Shown: positions 42,801-52,364, numbered from the stretch's first letter. The stretch: 64,000 bases of DNA from Diplonema papillatum (GCA_030068145.1 JAPJBO010000968.1:1-64000), one strand, 5' to 3'. The notes: a model not told the origin generated them from the letters alone. Made by a program: numbers and translations.

Positions 42801-45095
42801 GAGGTTGACAGCCTGCGGAAGGAGCTGGAGAGAGAGCAAGCGAAGACGGTCGGACTGATGAGGGCGCACTCCTTCTCAGCCTCGCGGGGGAGGCCGAGCG
42901 CCAACAAGACCGAAGACACGCAAACGGACGGTCTCTTCAACACCGACGCAGCGCAGTCCCACAACCAGCACCCACGCTTCTCCGACCTGTCAGGAGATCC
43001 GCCCCGGAATCCCGCATCCGACCCACGGAAGTGGTCGTCTAATGCACCAGACGACCCACTGCCCAGCCCTGTTTCCCACCAGCACAACCCCCAGAGCCAC
43101 CCCAGCGCCCGCCCCCGTGTCCCGGGCGCTGCGCCGCGCGGACCGGTCCGGCCGCTGCCGTCGTCCGTCCACACCTCGGCTTCCCCGTCGCCCGCGCACG
43201 GGCGCCCCGGTCAAAAGCGGGCGTCGTACCCGTTCGACGGGCCGCCGCGCGAGGCCGTGCGGCATCGGAACCGCCACAGCGTGCCCGCGTTCTCCGAGCC
43301 GTACGGGGGTGCTGCCGGCGGGAGGCAACCCTTCTCAGACCGCCACAGCGTGCCCGCGTTTTCCAAGCCGTTCGGGGGTGCACCCGGCGGGAGGCAACCC
43401 CTCTCGGACCGCCATAGCGTGCCTGCGTTCTCCGAGCCGTATGGGGATGCTCTCGGTGGGAGGCAACCCCTTTCGGACCGCCACAGTGTACCTGCGTTCT
43501 CCGAGCCTTACGGGGGTGCTGCCGGCGGGAGGCAGCCCCTCTCGGACCGCCATAGCGTGCCTGCTTTCTCCGAGCCGTATGGGGGTGCTCCGGGCGGGAG
43601 GCAACCCGCCGGCGCGCCCTCCTCGCGGGCGTCGTACCCGTTCAACGACCCACCCCCCGACGCCTCCAGCTTCGCCGGGCACCCCGGCGGGTCTTCGCCG
43701 CAGAGGCGCGCCCCTTCCCCGTTCGGCCAGACCCGCAGCGAATCGGCGGCGGCGAGCCTCCCAGGGCACTCCGGCGGGGTGCACGCCGCCGCGTCGCAAA
43801 GGCGCGCTTCGTCGCCGTTCGGTCGGAGCCGCAGCGGATCAGCCGCAGCCGACCTCTCCAGGCACTCCTTCAGAGAGCAGAGGCGGTCGACTGAACAGTC
43901 CGGCGGATACCCTGCGTCCATGCCTTCGGAATCGCAGCAGACGGGCCAGACGGGCCTCGGGTCGTCCGCCTTTGCGAACGACCTGCAGAGATTGTCGTTC
44001 GGCGGCAGCGGAGTGGGGCCGTCCGCCGACGGGACCGGGCTGCCTTCGCACCCTTCGCGGGGGGGAAACCAGCGCGGGGCGGTGCCGGGGGGCTCCGGCG
44101 GTGACGAGGGGGGGCGCCCGGCTTTGTTGAAGCCCCCGTCGCTGGCGGCGGCCCCGGGGACGGGCGGGCCGAGGCAGGGGTCGAACTCGCCTGTGTCCGT
44201 CGAGGACTCGCTCCGGCTGGCGGAGCTGGCGCGGGCGGAGCTGGTGAAGGGGGGGGTTGCCCTTGCGCCGCCGGGCAGCGCGCGCCAAGCGCGGGCCGGC
44301 GGGGCATTCTCGTCCCCGGGCGCAGCCGTCGGCCAGCTGCGGGGGCTCACTCTCCCGCCTCCTGTCCCACCCATGCCCAACCACGAACGAGGCGCCACGT
44401 GGGCGCACCGCCCCCCCCGGCGCTTCCCGATCACCTCCCCTGCAGAATCAACCCCGCACCCTGTTGCGCAACGGGGGGCCGCGCCGGGGCAAGGCGGCGG
44501 CCAGCCGCCGCCGCCGCCGCCCCGCTTTTTCGACGGCCCCGGGCTCGCGGAGACGCAGGGCGCGCCCAGGCAGGAGCCGGGTGGCTCCTCCGGCGAGCCG
44601 CGCGCCGCGTCCGGGTCCCCCGGCGAGCTATCGCGGCAGATGAGCCCGTTTCCGGCGGGGAAGCGCGCGAAGCGGCGCACCGAAATCGCGGGGTCCATCG
44701 GCGCGGGCACACCCAAAAAGTTCGCCGGCGGCGGCGGGGAGCGGCCGCCGCAAGCGTTTCCGCTGGCGGCGGCTCCTTCTCCGCAGGTCAAGAACACCCC
44801 TGCCGCCGCCGCTGCCGCCGCCGACGCCGATCTCTTCCGGCGGCGCCACGTGGAGTCGATTTCGAGGGACAGTCCGTCCGGCAGCGCCGCTGCCGGGTCG
44901 GTCCAGCCGGCGGCGCGTGCGTCCGCCGCGAAGCACGGCAGGCTCATCCCGAGAACGCCGTCGTTCTCGGATTTGAAGGGGGGGTCCTCCCGCCTGTTCA
45001 ACGCGTCTCTGGACGTGATGCCGCCACCCTTTCTCTCGGATCCGTTCATCAGCAGCCGCTTCGCCTCGCCCATGCGGCGATCTGTAGAGCTTTAG
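36867..45095 (+). CDS. Very large low-complexity protein with internal repeats
   Basis: An uninterrupted frame of about 2742 codons from ATG 36867. The frame is open further upstream, and ATG 36723 is an alternative, but GC content rises sharply at 36867. Only the first ~90 residues look folded (SQLLAFCSWMFPKKLKEFES... LREQHPNWDWAIASDEDY), a possible helical domain I do not recognise. The rest is Ser/Pro/Arg/Gly-rich and probably disordered. Internal repeats: a ~37-residue GSGGAGDHSSVGTPGTGKDG block (38470-38800), six ~45-residue blocks with ARPAGRSS.P..KQARGSRPG (38860-39480), four RRPGTQRSHRSGHKTG blocks (39860-40250), two GREAPEETSRGRRRKQ blocks (41080-41290) and five DRHSVPAFSEPYGG blocks (43270-43610). 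A short coiled coil (MQEVDSLRKELEREQAK) lies near 42800. The C-terminus is RTPSFSDLKGG...RFASPMRRSVEL. A scaffold or regulatory role is speculation. No membrane segments seen. Confidence 0.72.
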   Translation: MPSNTESAEPATPALGPSVKSQLLAFCSWMFPKKLKEFESVLAENTDDQLRQVLEMLREQHPNWDWAIASDEDYCALDQTLSRAQSFSGTVSSPASGAKGRVMDLFSTQKAPFSPSSSMNASTARASPMSYPSKSRPPSFRTQSVRSRLKQGGEGKPDDKPTSFRRRLASVFKRTASEESGRSAESRADRRETRGEKAGFERLRGGWVRRKGEEDPSADAAPAENVVGSPLCLPAADSGGASAGACVVGPGVTPRKDSRASPGLPHAIQSAFPAVRRQTATALGAPPAALTGKGREGGAGGGFASPVPSLNPTVSSATPTEAVLSPPVPKSASTNATVPVQRGAAAALPFLDESSGVVPDLSPLAWTSMEPKLPGYHVDRVADSASLLSQTDASAPAHVLFFADDKDSQAGGCDVARLESEQTQFRSPGFSDWAGHSTCPQGADASHPSVATLALDDDDDEQPPPPAAAGGLAASDFDNDLLPFAAAFSAELQTPRGRHSTGGGSSTACDPPALRGRGARLPGPARGSEHSGGSTPRGRQTTRGSGGAGDHSSAGTPGTGKDGSLDRRGGSASKGRQITRGSGGAWDHSSVGTPGTGKDGSLDRRRGSASKGRPTNLGSGGAGDHSSVGTPGTGKDGSPDHRGSGAGPIFRTLTGGIEGSGTPSARPAGRSSSVPGRKQARGLSRPGSSASQEAFVLSGEPSATPQEGSLSRASSTTSGRKQARGSRAGLSASQKALVPGEHRATPRESGLSRAGSTTSGRKRARGSRPGSAASQEALVPGGLQKSSPSRGSGTPIAQPAGRSSSAPGQKQARGSRPGSPASQEAPVSGEHSATPEPESSPREASGTLSARPAGRNPSTPGSRQGPSASQEAPVPEPQESSPTPTSGTASPSPGGTGRRSTVPQRPSPTHTVDDIIEWVHVQYGRRGSTGVDDPSEDELRRGKNPKAPRLSNAAGWRKPEQADARRDPGHRKGGKSSGESRLSSTTGRRNRRADSSEGNTAGRRRPGTQRSHRSGHKTGRIPLGSESESSKTSSDRHSQSSEPEPRESGGRAASRKRPGTQRSHRSGRKTGWIPLGGESESSKTSNDLHTESSEPEPRQSGGKAANRKRRGTHRSRRSGHETGRFLPGGGSESSIAGDSACSESSESEPRRSGGRAATGEREGNRIPPGADDSKVASGAGSRPGGNRNSTKEDGEYWRLWHQTNESRARLRREGGLDGVGEQPPGELSELTLWQKLTGAQTAGPGGVLEADRLAALRGEAESGTTLSGTASHRKPDELPSGGSGGWSAESSSLREASSRKTAESRRTPRGTGGAARQGKPDASTESEPTRREGRRGRPGGSATTGAPRRGRRTHSQGSGRQSSRRPPGAGPQARSRREKPTRSGRGSGDSHSGFDASSCGRAAAARDARGREAPEETSRGRRRKQPSFRRSSSAASCGRGAVARGGRGREAPEETSRGRRRKQPSFRRSPSAAEHRHAAAEPFGRHPDGGGSESYETADELILVDAPPAAASRWRTVSELPIFASGSPARGMPPDFTEIPPGFRVPPVAKRVELAVVRSHSEPADDIEKQGDAPATGGAIGLWGAAPRASCVNGGYKGVESDGGGAGGGVSGRMDGEGAPFVPRKRGGTLPPRGGRRASSGNDRKRSRHTLGRAVDGIRHPWARDPLDGPTHNSTAQPSPLAVPLDREQPPFASSDSDSGTHRSPSNRRPPSASPKHRSASGPQTGGDARAVDPGGSLVGVLDALYFHDPRSDGYTIPKPPINTPNAPAAPKTFTHADRATTVPHTRAHDPPLPRRIQRSASPAQRGKPGTHPPHVYPTVPASAARPAAAVPSYLEASAQRQPSAAQSSSSHRTEHLPRDRHPGSAPAYEGKEGQALASSRSFDVVAMPSSAESRKRPTALGSSQHVQRSSPIAEGMDAIWRTSSGPPVLSGRRGSDGGAKGKGFARRMSREKAGCEGEEVLDVGSQRSSGDTVTLMQEVDSLRKELEREQAKTVGLMRAHSFSASRGRPSANKTEDTQTDGLFNTDAAQSHNQHPRFSDLSGDPPRNPASDPRKWSSNAPDDPLPSPVSHQHNPQSHPSARPRVPGAAPRGPVRPLPSSVHTSASPSPAHGRPGQKRASYPFDGPPREAVRHRNRHSVPAFSEPYGGAAGGRQPFSDRHSVPAFSKPFGGAPGGRQPLSDRHSVPAFSEPYGDALGGRQPLSDRHSVPAFSEPYGGAAGGRQPLSDRHSVPAFSEPYGGAPGGRQPAGAPSSRASYPFNDPPPDASSFAGHPGGSSPQRRAPSPFGQTRSESAAASLPGHSGGVHAAASQRRASSPFGRSRSGSAAADLSRHSFREQRRSTEQSGGYPASMPSESQQTGQTGLGSSAFANDLQRLSFGGSGVGPSADGTGLPSHPSRGGNQRGAVPGGSGGDEGGRPALLKPPSLAAAPGTGGPRQGSNSPVSVEDSLRLAELARAELVKGGVALAPPGSARQARAGGAFSSPGAAVGQLRGLTLPPPVPPMPNHERGATWAHRPPRRFPITSPAESTPHPVAQRGAAPGQGGGQPPPPPPRFFDGPGLAETQGAPRQEPGGSSGEPRAASGSPGELSRQMSPFPAGKRAKRRTEIAGSIGAGTPKKFAGGGGERPPQAFPLAAAPSPQVKNTPAAAAAAADADLFRRRHVESISRDSPSGSAAAGSVQPAARASAAKHGRLIPRTPSFSDLKGGSSRLFNASLDVMPPPFLSDPFISSRFASPMRRSVEL

Positions 45096-46560
45096 CGGGG
45101 CAAGCTCGCCAAACGAACTTCTCTTTTGCGCGAACGTTATGAAGCGAAATGCTGTGGATGAATTAACCAGTCCCCTTGTTCGCAACAGTTCCAAGCTGAC
45201 ACTTCGGAAAAAGACTGTGGAAGCGTTTTTGGGAAACTGTGCAAACGGGACGTCCCCTCCGACGCCGATCTCTTCCGGCGGTGCCACGTGGAATCTATTT
45301 CGAGTGACAGTCCGTCCGGCAGCGCCGCTGCCGGGTCGGTCCAGCCGGCGGCGCGTGCGTCCGCCGCGAAGCACAGCAGGCTCATCCCGAGAACGCCGTC
45401 GTTCTCGGATTTGAAGGGGGCGTCCTCCCGCCTGTTCTCTCGGATCCGTTCATCAGCAGCCGCTTCGCCCCGCCCATGCGGCGGTCTGTCGAGCTTTAGC
45501 TGTGCAAACTCGCCAACACGAGCTTCCCTTGCGCGAACGTCTCGCCACCGCTGTTATGAAGCGAAATTCTGAGGATTTATGAACCGGTCCTCTTGTTCGT
45601 AACAGTTCCAAGCTGACACACTTTGGAAAAAGACAGGCGCTTCGTTTTGCTTGTGCGTGCCGGTTGATCGTTTTCCCACTTGTATTTACCCTGTGTATAT
45701 TCAGGTAAGGAATTCTGATCAACCACCGAAACACGCTGCCTACGTCTTTTTAGCCTGCACAATACATTGAAGGGCAACCCGCAAGATTGTTAGTACTATA
45801 AAGACCATTGGAAGCGTCTTTGGGAAACTGTGCCAATGGGAGAACCGAGGCAGCCGAGTCTCTTTAAAGCGCAGGTTTTGCGCAGGTAATGAGTAATAGG
45901 CCGGGTCGGCTGGAAGCTTCGCTGGCCAGGTTCCCTTGTAAACATGTGCTATGGCAGTGCATCTTTTCCGGCGGTGCCACGTGAATCCATTTGAACGAGG
46001 GACATTCCATCTAGGCGCCGGCTCGGTCCAGCCGGCGTCGCGTGCGTCTGCCGCCAGGCACAGCAGGCTGATCCCGAGAACGCCGTCGTTCTCGGATTTG
46101 AAGGGGGGGTTGGTCCTCTCGTCTGTTCAGCGCGTCTCTGGACGCAATTTCCTCGCCCGTGCGGTGGTCTGTAGAGCTTTAGCGGTTCAAGCTCGACAAC
46201 ACGAGCTTCTCTTTCGCTTTAGCCATACGTCAACTGTCTTGCGCGAACGTCAAAAAAAAGACCGTTGAGGGCGTCTTGGGAACCAACGTAAACGGGAGGA
46301 CCAAGGTAGCTGCGAGGCGAGTTCCTCTAAAACGGTCTTCCCGGTGGTAATGAGGGACGTGCCCAGAAGCAAGCTTCGCTGGCCAGCTTCCCTTGCAGCA
46401 CATGCGCTGGGAGCAGCTATGGCGGCGCCGATGCCGGTCTTTCCTGGAGGTTCCCGTGTGGTACCTATTTCAAGAAGGGCAGTCCTTGAGGAGATGTTGT
46501 TGCCCGTCTCGGTTCTGCCCGCGTCGCGCGAGTCTGTACATAAGTCACTGTCGGAGTGAA
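45096..46560 (+). pseudogene. Three decaying tandem copies of the large gene's 3' end
   Basis: The gene's last ~280 bp recur at 45259-45498 (clear, ends GTCGAGCTTTAG), 45958-46180 (diverged, ends GTAGAGCTTTAGC) and 46405-46545 (highly diverged). The stretch after the stop (CAAGCTCGCCAA...GCGAACGT...GAAGCGAAAT...AACAGTTCCAAGCTGACAC) is repeated too, so the duplicated unit includes 3' flank. The copies carry frameshifts and indels and are graded in age with distance. Confidence 0.88.
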
Positions 46561-47277
46561 CCTGGGCGAGCAGTCGAAGGAGAAGCGAATCAATCGCCTG
46601 AGCGCGACGATCAAGACGAGCTGAAGAGGCGAAAACATGACACATCACGGGCGAAGAGATGACCGCTACGCCGGCGATGCAGATTATCGCCACAGTTTAT
46701 TTGCATTCTAACCCAAACCACTGTCGGAGGATACCAGCCTTTTCGTCTTTCCCGCACCAACAGCCTAGCTCCACCGTAAAGTCCTCTCCCCTCCCAAAAA
46801 GAAGACAAGTTAGTGAGTCGCAGTCACACCGCAACACGGCGTTGACGGGACCAGTGCGGATATTGAGCACATGTCCATTCCGAGCACGTTCTTGCAAGCC
46901 CCTCCCCGAGGCAAGATTCTCTGCCTCAGCACTAAACTAATTCCCCCCGTGGGTCCCCTGCCGCTGCCCCGGAAAGAAAGAAAACGTAGCAAAGCCATAG
47001 ATTGCGGTCGCACTGCGTCCGTTGAGGCACTCTCACACAAAGATGCGCGCTCTGCTGTGCTAAAGAAAATAACAGAGCCTCCTTCAGCGACGATCGATCC
47101 GCGCAACTTGCGAAAGGGGCACTGTCCCCTGTAACCTACGTGAGACGAACGTTAAACCTCTGTATATTACCTACGTACAACCCACTCGAGCCCGTAAGTC
47201 ACCGCTCCTCTCATACCGCGCCCACCACCCCTCGTGGTGCGGCAAAGAATGAATACTATGTAGGGCGCTATTAATAG
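46561..47277. other. Intergenic, with dispersed 60-bp motif copy 2
   Basis: 46843-46903 carries the motif also found at 3222 and, inverted, at 53558. Otherwise no supported feature. Confidence 0.55.
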
Positions 47278-47468
47278 TGTGATCCGGTGGCCTTACTTGG
47301 GTGTACAAGGGGTGAACTCGGGAAGTACTTGGGAAGTTCACGGGAAGTACCAAATGCAAAAAACGCCAGAAATCGCCATTTTACGCTATTTTGGGGTGTA
47401 CTTGGGAAATACTTGGGAAGTTCTCAGTAAGTTCATGGGAAGTTAAGTTTTCTACTTAGGATCACACC
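47278..47468. mobile_element. MITE-like element rich in ACTTGGGAAGT motifs
   Basis: GTGTGATCC at the left and GGATCACAC at the right are inverted. The body contains several ACTTGGGAAGT/CACGGGAAGTA variants and a stretch (AAATGCAAAAA, GCCATTTTAC) that recurs at 51141-51297 with GATCC-type ends. Confidence 0.65.
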
Positions 47469-47552
47469 AACAAAAGGTACACTTTGGTAAGTACGCTGGC
47501 CACTACAAATTTTGAGCACCCTTTGAAACTTTGCAATTCGAGTGTTTTTCAA

Positions 47553-47725
47553 AAAGCACCCGCTTTGTAGGAAGCTCGAGGAGGCCGCCGGGTGCAAATC
47601 GCTAGAGAGGAAACGTGCTGCAGCCCACGCGAAACACAGGTAGATCTGGGTTTGGTGCTGGGGTGCAAGCGTTCAGCGAAGAAGAAACCACCCGGTTTGT
47701 CCCTAGCCTCCGTCGAATCAGCACC
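47553..47725 (+). repeat. Dispersed repeat R1, diverged copy D
   Basis: AAGCACCCGCTTTGTAGGAA, CACGCGAAACACAGGTAGAT and CTAGCCTCCGTCGAA follow the R1 order. Confidence 0.75.
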
Positions 47726-48639
47726 GGGTGGTGCCCCCGAGCATGTATACAGCCTGTACCCGACTGACTAACCCACTGAACCGATCGAAATAAATGCGGA
47801 ATCTTTTCCCTGTCGATTATGGAGAGGCGCTGCCCTTCCCCACCCTCCGTCGTCGTTATATTTCCTCTTGTGAAAAAAAGACCAGTATTACAAAGAGTGC
47901 AAAGAACCGAGACCCCCCCCATTCCTTGAACACGTCCGTTCCTGAAGCGCGCCGCAGCAAGAGGAGAAGAACAGAGGTTGACGGCGTACTGTGCCTTAGG
48001 GAGACAGACAAGAGTACCGACGGACCTTAGCGGTTCACAGCGCATGGCGTGGGTTAGGCCAGCTGTACCAGCTGGCTGGCGGTCAGAGGCTGGCCATCGG
48101 TGGGTCGCCGCTGGGCATGGTGGCTGGCTGGCAGAAGTTTGGGGCTGCTGTGGGTGCCGAGTGAGAGAGTCGAAGCTCACAAGCAGCCCGGAATTATTGA
48201 CAGATTCTCTCCGAGTTGACACAAGTGCCTTGTTCCGTGTGATCTCCGGTCTGCATCTACTCATGCCAATGATTTACCAGCACACAGTATCTGAGTGGTG
48301 GATGAATTTGAAATGGGCTGTTGGCTTCAGGAGTGTGCACCAGGGGGAGCGGGGCGAGGGTCACACAGATGGCAAACAGTGCCACCAGTACGTTGGTCGA
48401 TATGTTTAATTTCTCCACCTGAATGTACCGTACCGTTTGCCGGGCCCCCCCTTTTGGAAGGTTCGGGTGGCCTGGACGGAGGCTTCTCGATTTCAGAGCG
48501 GGGAAAGCAAATTGGCTATTGAGACGGAATTTGGAAAACTGAGGAAAAATGAAGCTAATAGCCTGTGTTAGGAGTCTGTAGTAACTTAGGACTAAAAAAA
48601 CAAAAAAAAACATTGATTAACAAAACAAAAAAAAAAAAA
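47726..48639. other. Intergenic, no supported gene
   Basis: A GGCTGGC-biased stretch (48050-48150) and short ORFs on both strands; an A-rich tract near 48590-48645 precedes the duplicated exon. Confidence 0.45.
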
Positions 48640-49155
48640 AACACGCAAGCAAGGTACAACATTGGAAGGAGCTTCTTGAAGGAGCAGTGGGGGTGGGTGC
48701 TCTGCATGGAGGGGGCCGCGGGTCTGGTTGAGTGGGGATGGACGGCGCTTGTGCAGTCGAACCGGCGGCCGCGGGAAGCCGGCGGCGCAAGAAGCACAGT
48801 TCGAAGGCGCGGGCCGGGCGGGAGAAGGACCACTGCTGCTGCGCAGCCGACTACTGGGACGGCGCGCTGGGCCGGCGGGAGGAGAAGAAGAGCCCCCGCG
48901 GAGCCAGCCGGGCCAAGGCCACCCCTCCCGCGCGGCAAACCGCGCGCTGCTACGTGTGACGGCAACCCGGACAACTGCTCACCCCAACTCGCCCCGGCCC
49001 CGCAGCTGCCCTCGCGTTCGACGCAGCCTGCGAAACTGGTCGGTTCGTCGACCACGTCTTGGATCGTCGTCGCATCCGACACACTCGAACGGTGGAAAGA
49101 CGCCCAGTCTCCGGCTTTTAGGGAGACCGAAGACGACCGGCCAAATACTACGTGA
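48640..49155 (+). pseudogene. Frameshifted upstream copy of exon 1 of the 49551 gene
   Basis: About 430-500 bp nearly identical to 49440-49930, including the ATG region (MDGACAVEPAAAGSRRRKK). It lacks 5 bp present at about 49738-49745, which shifts the frame and stops it early (TPPARQTARCYV and stop). It is therefore a broken tandem copy. Confidence 0.85.
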
Positions 49156-49550
49156 TTACGCAAACCCCCGGTTTAGAGCGTAGCTTTTCGTCCTATGTGT
49201 ATATAATCCCCGGAGCTAATCATCAGTATCTTGAAAACCGTACACCGCGAGAGTAGGAGAAAGTGGGAAGGGATACTGGAATTTCCGTTGACCGCACTAC
49301 CCTGAGTCTAAATCCTGGACGTGGTTTCAGGTGGCAAAATTGGCGAATGATCGTGTTCAAGAAGGTCCTACTTGGGCGGTCCAGTTTCCTCACACATTGC
49401 ATGTGGCTAAAAAGAAAAACAGCAACACAACAACGCAAACCAACACGCAAGGTGCCAACATTGGGAGCAGCTTCTTGAAGGAGGAGGGTGGGCAGTGTCC
49501 CGACGGTGGGCGTGCACTACATGGAGGGCCGCGGGTCTGGTTGAGTGGGG

Positions 49551-50464
49551 ATGGACGGCGCTTGTGCAGTCGAACCGGCGGCCGCGGGAAGCCGGCGGCG
49601 CAAGAAGCACAGTTCGAAGGCGCGGGCCGGGCGGGAGAAGGACCACTGCTGCTGCGCAGCCGACTACTGGGACGGCGCGCTGGGCCGGCGGGAGGAGAAG
49701 AAGAGCCCCCGCGGAGCCAGCCGGGCCAAGGCCACCCCTCCGCGCCCGCGCGGCAAACCGCGCGCTGCTACGTGTGACGGCAACCCGGACAACTGCTCAC
49801 CCCAACTCGCCCCGGCCCCGCAGCTGCCCTCGCGTTCGACGCAGCCTGCGGAACTGGTCGGTTCGTCGACCACGTCTTGGATCGTCGTCGCATCCGACAC
49901 ACTCGAACAATGCAACGACGCCCAGTCTACGCGTCCTCCTGCTTTCGAGGCCGCAGACGACCATCCCAGCGGGAAAAGTGGGGACGAGATGCCCCCCGTC
50001 GACGAGGAGACGTGCGGCACGCCCTTGCACCCGGAAAATGCGGGTGACCTGTCGCCGATTCGCGCGGTTCTCGAGCTTTTTGCCGACGAAGACGGCGAAG
50101 CCGGTGCGCTGGGGGGCCAAGGTGGGCCGGCGAGCGGAGGCGGCTCCGGCGGGGCTCCTTCGGGCCGCGGGTCGTACGGTTTAAACGAAGGGGCGTTCGC
50201 CGCCCTGAAAAGGGAAGGCGGGTACGAACCGTCGAAACCCGGCGAAGAAGAACCGGCGGTCGGCTCCGCGGTCGGGGATGGCGGGAGAAGCGGAAAGGCT
50301 TCCTCCTCACACTTCGAGCAGGACCCAGACGCCGCTGTCTCGGCCGCGGGCCCGTCGATGCCTGGCGTGGAGGTTTTTGCAGCCCGGTCCAGCGTCGCGA
50401 CGGACGTGAATTCCGCCCAGGCCGGCCCGAAGGGCGAGGATAGCGTCAGCGTTGTGCCGTCCAG
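49551..50464 (+). CDS. Hypothetical protein, exon 1 (predicted)
   Basis: ATG 49551 starts MDGACAVEPAAAGSRRRKK, a basic N-terminus, followed by a Cys-containing stretch (KDHCCCAADYWDGALGRR) and then acidic, Gly/Pro/Ser-rich sequence (AVLELFADEDGEAG). At 50464 CCAG is followed by GTGCGC, a good donor leaving 2 nt of a codon. The acceptor CTATCAG at 51454 leaves the third nt, so joining restores Arg and continues in the 51455-52364 frame. The spliced product would be about 607 residues, mostly disordered, with no recognised domain. If unspliced, the frame ends at 50534. Confidence 0.5.
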
Positions 50465-50593
50465 GTGCGCAGAGCTCGTTTTGTGTTGCGCGCGCGTTAT
50501 TTGTAAGTTTTGTTCTGGTTCTTCTCGTTTGTGAAAGATATAAAAAAAGAATTGCTGTTTTCTGATACAAATAATACTGAGCCCCGGGGACAC

Positions 50594-51075
50594 ACTTCCC
50601 GGCGGCGGGTTGGGGCTCCTTCGTGCGGTACAACCGAAGGGGCGTTTGCCGCCCTGAAAAGGGAAGGCGGGTCCGAACCGTCGAAACCCGGCGAAGGGGA
50701 ACCGGCGGGAGAAGCGGGAAAGCTTGTTCCTCACACGCCGAGCAGGACCCAGACGCCGCTGTCTCGGCCGCCGGCCCGTCGATGCCTGGCGTGGAGGTTT
50801 TTGCAGCCCGGTCCAGCGTCGCGACGGACGTGAATTCCGCCCAGGCCGGCCCGAAGGGCGAGGATAGCGTCAGCGTTGTGCCGTCCAGGTGCGCAGAGCT
50901 CGTTTTGTGCTGCGCGCGCGTTATTTGTAAGTTTTGTTCTGGTTATCGTTTGTGGAAGTACAAAAAAAGAATTGCTGTTTTCTGATACAAATAATACTAA
51001 GCCCCTGGGGACACACTCCCGGCGGGTTGGGGCTCCTTCGCGCCACGGGTCGTGCGCAGGGTTCTTTTGTGTTGT
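50594..51075 (+). pseudogene. Partial tandem copies of the exon 1 3' part
   Basis: Copy 2 has GAACCGTCGAAACCCGGCGA, ATGCCTGGCGTGGAGGTTTT and the donor CCAGGTGCGC at 50885-50894, but loses frame between 50690 and 50740. Copy 3 fuses GGCGGGTTGGGGCTCCTTCG to GTGCGCAG..TTTTGTGTTG. All copies end in or near the AGAATTGCTGTTTTCTGATA stretch. Confidence 0.82.
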
Positions 51076-51303
51076 GCGTTATTTAGAGTGCAAGTCCACT
51101 TAGAGATCCGGGGTCTCATAGTCTCCGGGTGAGCATTGCATAAGTTCACGGGAAGTACTAAATGCAAAAAATAGCCAGAAGTTGCCATTTTACCCTAGTT
51201 GGGTACTTGGGAAGTACCTTGGGAAGTTCTTAGTAAGTTCATGGGAAGTTAAGTTTTCAAAACAAACTCGGTTTCACATTTCTACTGTGGATCCCACCAT
51301 AAG

Positions 51304-51368
51304 GTTTTGTTCCCTTGTTATCCTCCCAAGGCCCAAGGCAATCCCATTGGGATACAAGGGAACAAAAT
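51304..51368. other. Hairpin in the predicted intron
   Basis: TTTTGTTCCCTTGTTATCC and GGATACAAGGGAACAAAA are inverted around a ~28-bp loop that itself contains CCCAAGG repeats. Confidence 0.7.
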
Positions 51369-51454
51369 TGCAAGCTGTTGGGATATAAGGGAATTGCACC
51401 CAAAGTTTTTTATAACGGTCAAATCAATAGCACTGCCAAAAAAAAACCTATCAG

Positions 51455-52364
51455 GCGCGATTCGGCGGCCGGACCCCACGCAGACTCGTCGGACGCAGAA
51501 GACAAGGTGAGCCCCCCGCGGCGCACCAGCGAAACCCCGGGCTCCAAGACGCCGGCGTCCGGCGGATCGTCGCACAGCCACGACGTCATGCCCCTGCGCC
51601 CTTGCAGCGACAGCAGCCCTGCCGGGATCTCGCTGCGCGCGGCGCATCCTCGGGTTTCCGCCTTCGGCGGGATCCCCGGCGCCTCGCCGCCGTCGAAGGG
51701 TGGATCTGCAGCGGGCGAGCCCTCGCAGTCAGCACACAACCGCGCCGCCAGGTCGCTTGTCCCGAGTCCGATGGGGGTAGGGGAAGACGGGGTGACAGCA
51801 GATGGTGTTGATGATGACGATGATGATGGTGGTGGTGATGGTGGTGGTGATCTCGGGGAGGTGAAACGGAACCTTGCGTTCGCGCCGCCGGCGCTGGCGT
51901 TCGCAGCGCAGGTGGCGGGGGGGGCTTCGGAGAGGCTTGGGTCACCTAGCCTGCCGGGGGGCAGGCAACCGTCGCCGTCTACCAGCGCTGCGGTGGATCC
52001 GCCGCCGTACAGCTCTCCCTGGTTTGGCGGCAGCAGGCTGCGGCTGCCGACTCGGTCTGAGTGTGACCTGTACGGAAGCGTGACCCCGCCACCCGGGCAC
52101 GGCTCGCGCCGCGTTTCGACCGCCGGCGCGTCGGAGGCTGCCGCTTCGTCTCGAAGCGAAGCGTTTCGGAACAGCAGCCAGGAACCGTCGCCTGCCCACC
52201 GTGGTCCTGTGCGGCTCGATTTCCCCGAAGACCGCTTCGACGCCTTCAAGAAGCAGATTTCGAAGCAGCTTCTCACACAAGAGCGTGACTCGCTTGCGCG
52301 CGAGCTGTCTTGGACGCGTAAGACGAACGAGCTGCTGGAAGCCACGTTGAGGAATGTGAGCTGA
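51455..52364 (+). CDS. Hypothetical protein, exon 2 (predicted)
   Basis: Continues the 49551 frame after the predicted acceptor. It encodes Ser/Pro/Gly-rich disordered sequence, an acidic run (VDDDDDDGGGDGGGD, from a GATGATGGT microsatellite), then a C-terminal charged helix (PEDRFDAFKKQISKQLLTQ..DSLARELSWTRKTNELLEATL) that looks like a short coiled coil, ending at TGA 52362-52364. The coiled coil could mediate dimerisation. No known family recognised. Confidence 0.5.

Larger units (their letters stand above)
50465..51454 (+). other. Predicted intron holding tandem copies of the exon 1 end
   Basis: GT...AG limits agree in phase with both flanking frames. Inside, 50594-50888 repeats 50155-50464 (including the donor CCAG/GTGCGC) with a frameshift, and 51010-51075 is a third, deleted remnant. 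51141-51297 matches the 47278 element. Confidence 0.45.

Noticed and set aside
43508-45073. 521-codon ORF opposite the large gene
   Set aside because: Antisense shadow in a GC-rich, repeat-containing coding region; composition mirrors the sense codons.
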